DNA of 6,481 bases from Candidatus Dojkabacteria bacterium. GTDB lineage: Bacteria; Patescibacteriota; Dojkabacteria; SC72. A program made the position numbers and the translations under genes. Where the stretch lies: NCBI GenBank assembly GCA_012514355.1, contig JAAZAL010000117.1:1-6481 (forward strand), in the 5' to 3' direction. Shown in pieces: positions 5,673-6,481 of this stretch (positions are counted from its first letter, which is position 1; each line of letters opens with the position of its first letter). The notes beneath the pieces were generated by a model. The model did not search any database. It had not been told where the DNA came from and was given only the letters and a program-made list of their open reading frames with translations.

Positions 5673-6481
5673 TTAAAAAGAATATACGGTTGGGATATCT
5701 TTTCCAAGTATTATTACTACATCCCCTGTGGTCATAAATGATGGCCTACCTTCTATAGTTTCGTAAGTACCAGGGAAAAGTTCAAATATTACTTTTAAAG
5801 AGTATTCGAATTCTTTAGGTTTAGGAACATAGAACTCAGTTTTATCTTGTAAATTTGGAGCGTTATCATACCTAACTACTTCACAACCACTGTTTCTAAT
5901 CCTTCTGGCATACTGACTCGCGTAGCCTGACATACCACTCCCGTTATATATCTCTACTCTTACTCTTTCCTTTTCTAACTCCCTATCAATCATTCTTTCT
6001 GAAAAGGTTCTCCATGTATTATCATATTCATCTGTATTAATATAACTACTAATACCGACTCCAATCGGAGATTCTTGAGAAGAGAGATATTTACTACTAC
6101 CTAAATCAATTAAGTGTGGTTTCATAGAGAGAGTGGCAGTATGTATCTGTTTAAGTTTAATAATTGTGCCCATTAAAGTTGGTATAGATGAGTAAATATT
6201 TGCTTGAGAATCTTTAAATTTCTCAGATGATATCAACAAATTTAACCACCCTAACTTTGATACGAAGCTGTTAATAAAGAATGCATCCTGATTAACATCA
6301 AAACCGTTTTCATAGTATTGGGCATACATTGCCTCTCCAGTAGAAGAGCCTAATTTCTCACTAAAAATTCTATTTGCACTTGCTGTTATCCAAATATATT
6401 GATCTATATTACTTCCAAGTAACTGTTCAAACTGCCAAATGGCATACTCAAAACCTCTTCCCTCTTCTAATTGATTTCCTG
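5673..6481 (-). CDS. LytR_C-domain protein, possibly LCP family (N-terminus beyond window)
   Basis: The reading frame is open from the right window edge to TAA at 5675-5673, about 268 codons, so the gene starts outside the window. The internal ATG at 6329 is not the likely start: the frame continues upstream through plausible protein sequence (for example GRGFEYAIWQFEQLLGSNID, then YIWITASANRIFSEKLG). The C-terminal ~90 residues match the LytR_C domain: RVEIYNGSGMSGYASQYARR, then SGCEVVRYDNAP, YVPKP and a final GDVVIILGKD strand. LytR_C often follows the LytR-CpsA-Psr catalytic domain, whose characterised members attach glycopolymers to peptidoglycan outside the membrane. The upstream ~150 residues could be the end of such a domain, but its catalytic arginine and aspartate motifs are not visible, so an LCP activity is inference. 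No terminator separates it from the ATPase gene, so the two may be co-transcribed. Confidence 0.75.
   Translation of the reverse strand, partial: GNQLEEGRGFEYAIWQFEQLLGSNIDQYIWITASANRIFSEKLGSSTGEAMYAQYYENGFDVNQDAFFINSFVSKLGWLNLLISSEKFKDSQANIYSSIPTLMGTIIKLKQIHTATLSMKPHLIDLGSSKYLSSQESPIGVGISSYINTDEYDNTWRTFSERMIDRELEKERVRVEIYNGSGMSGYASQYARRIRNSGCEVVRYDNAPNLQDKTEFYVPKPKEFEYSLKVIFELFPGTYETIEGRPSFMTTGDVVIILGKDIPTVYSF

Noticed and set aside
5673..6329. LytR_C gene starting at the ATG at 6329 as a complete 218-residue protein
   Set aside because: The frame stays open to the window edge with plausible protein sequence upstream, and the internal ATG has no start signal, so the gene is treated as truncated by the window.

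Overview
The window is AT-rich and carries seven genes (two cut by the window edges), all transcribed from the minus strand and packed with very short spacers. The longest stretch without a gene is about 70 bases. The content suggests a member of the Candidate Phyla Radiation (Patescibacteria), possibly a low-GC lineage such as Dojkabacteria/WS6 or Microgenomates. This rests on family resemblance (a single-TM, HerA/VirD4-like ATPase with a large N-terminal domain, next to a LytR_C-domain protein and ruvCAB/yebC) and on the near absence of Shine-Dalgarno sequences. TGA is not used as a sense codon in the conserved proteins, which argues against the UGA=Gly groups (Gracilibacteria, SR1).

In order of transcription (right to left): (1) 6481-5673, the C-terminal part of a protein ending in a LytR_C domain, its start outside the window; (2) 5631-3205, an 808-residue membrane-anchored P-loop ATPase of the conjugative coupling-protein/HerA type, with an intrinsic terminator overlapping its stop codon; (3) 3130-2348, a YebC/TACO1-family protein; (4) 2322-1831, the Holliday junction resolvase RuvC; (5) 1821-1238, RuvA, interrupted by a -1 frame change after codon 125; (6) 1236-202, the branch-migration motor RuvB; (7) 212-1, the first 70 residues of a small membrane protein overlapping the end of ruvB.

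yebC-ruvC-ruvA-ruvB looks like one recombination/repair unit: RuvA binds the four-way junction, RuvB pumps DNA through it, and RuvC cleaves it. The terminator at 3213-3185 separates this unit from the ATPase and LytR_C genes upstream. -10-like hexamers (TATAAT or TAGAAT) lie 7-8 bases before the ruvC and ATPase start codons, a spacing that would give nearly leaderless transcripts.

The most notable point is ruvA. The in-frame product stops at 125 residues inside the second helix-hairpin-helix, but the rest of the protein, including the RuvB-binding domain III, is intact in the -1 frame and ends one base before ruvB. It is either a one-base deletion in an A run (real or a sequencing error) or a recoding site. 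I found no convincing new multi-gene system. The ATPase is the least understood gene here.
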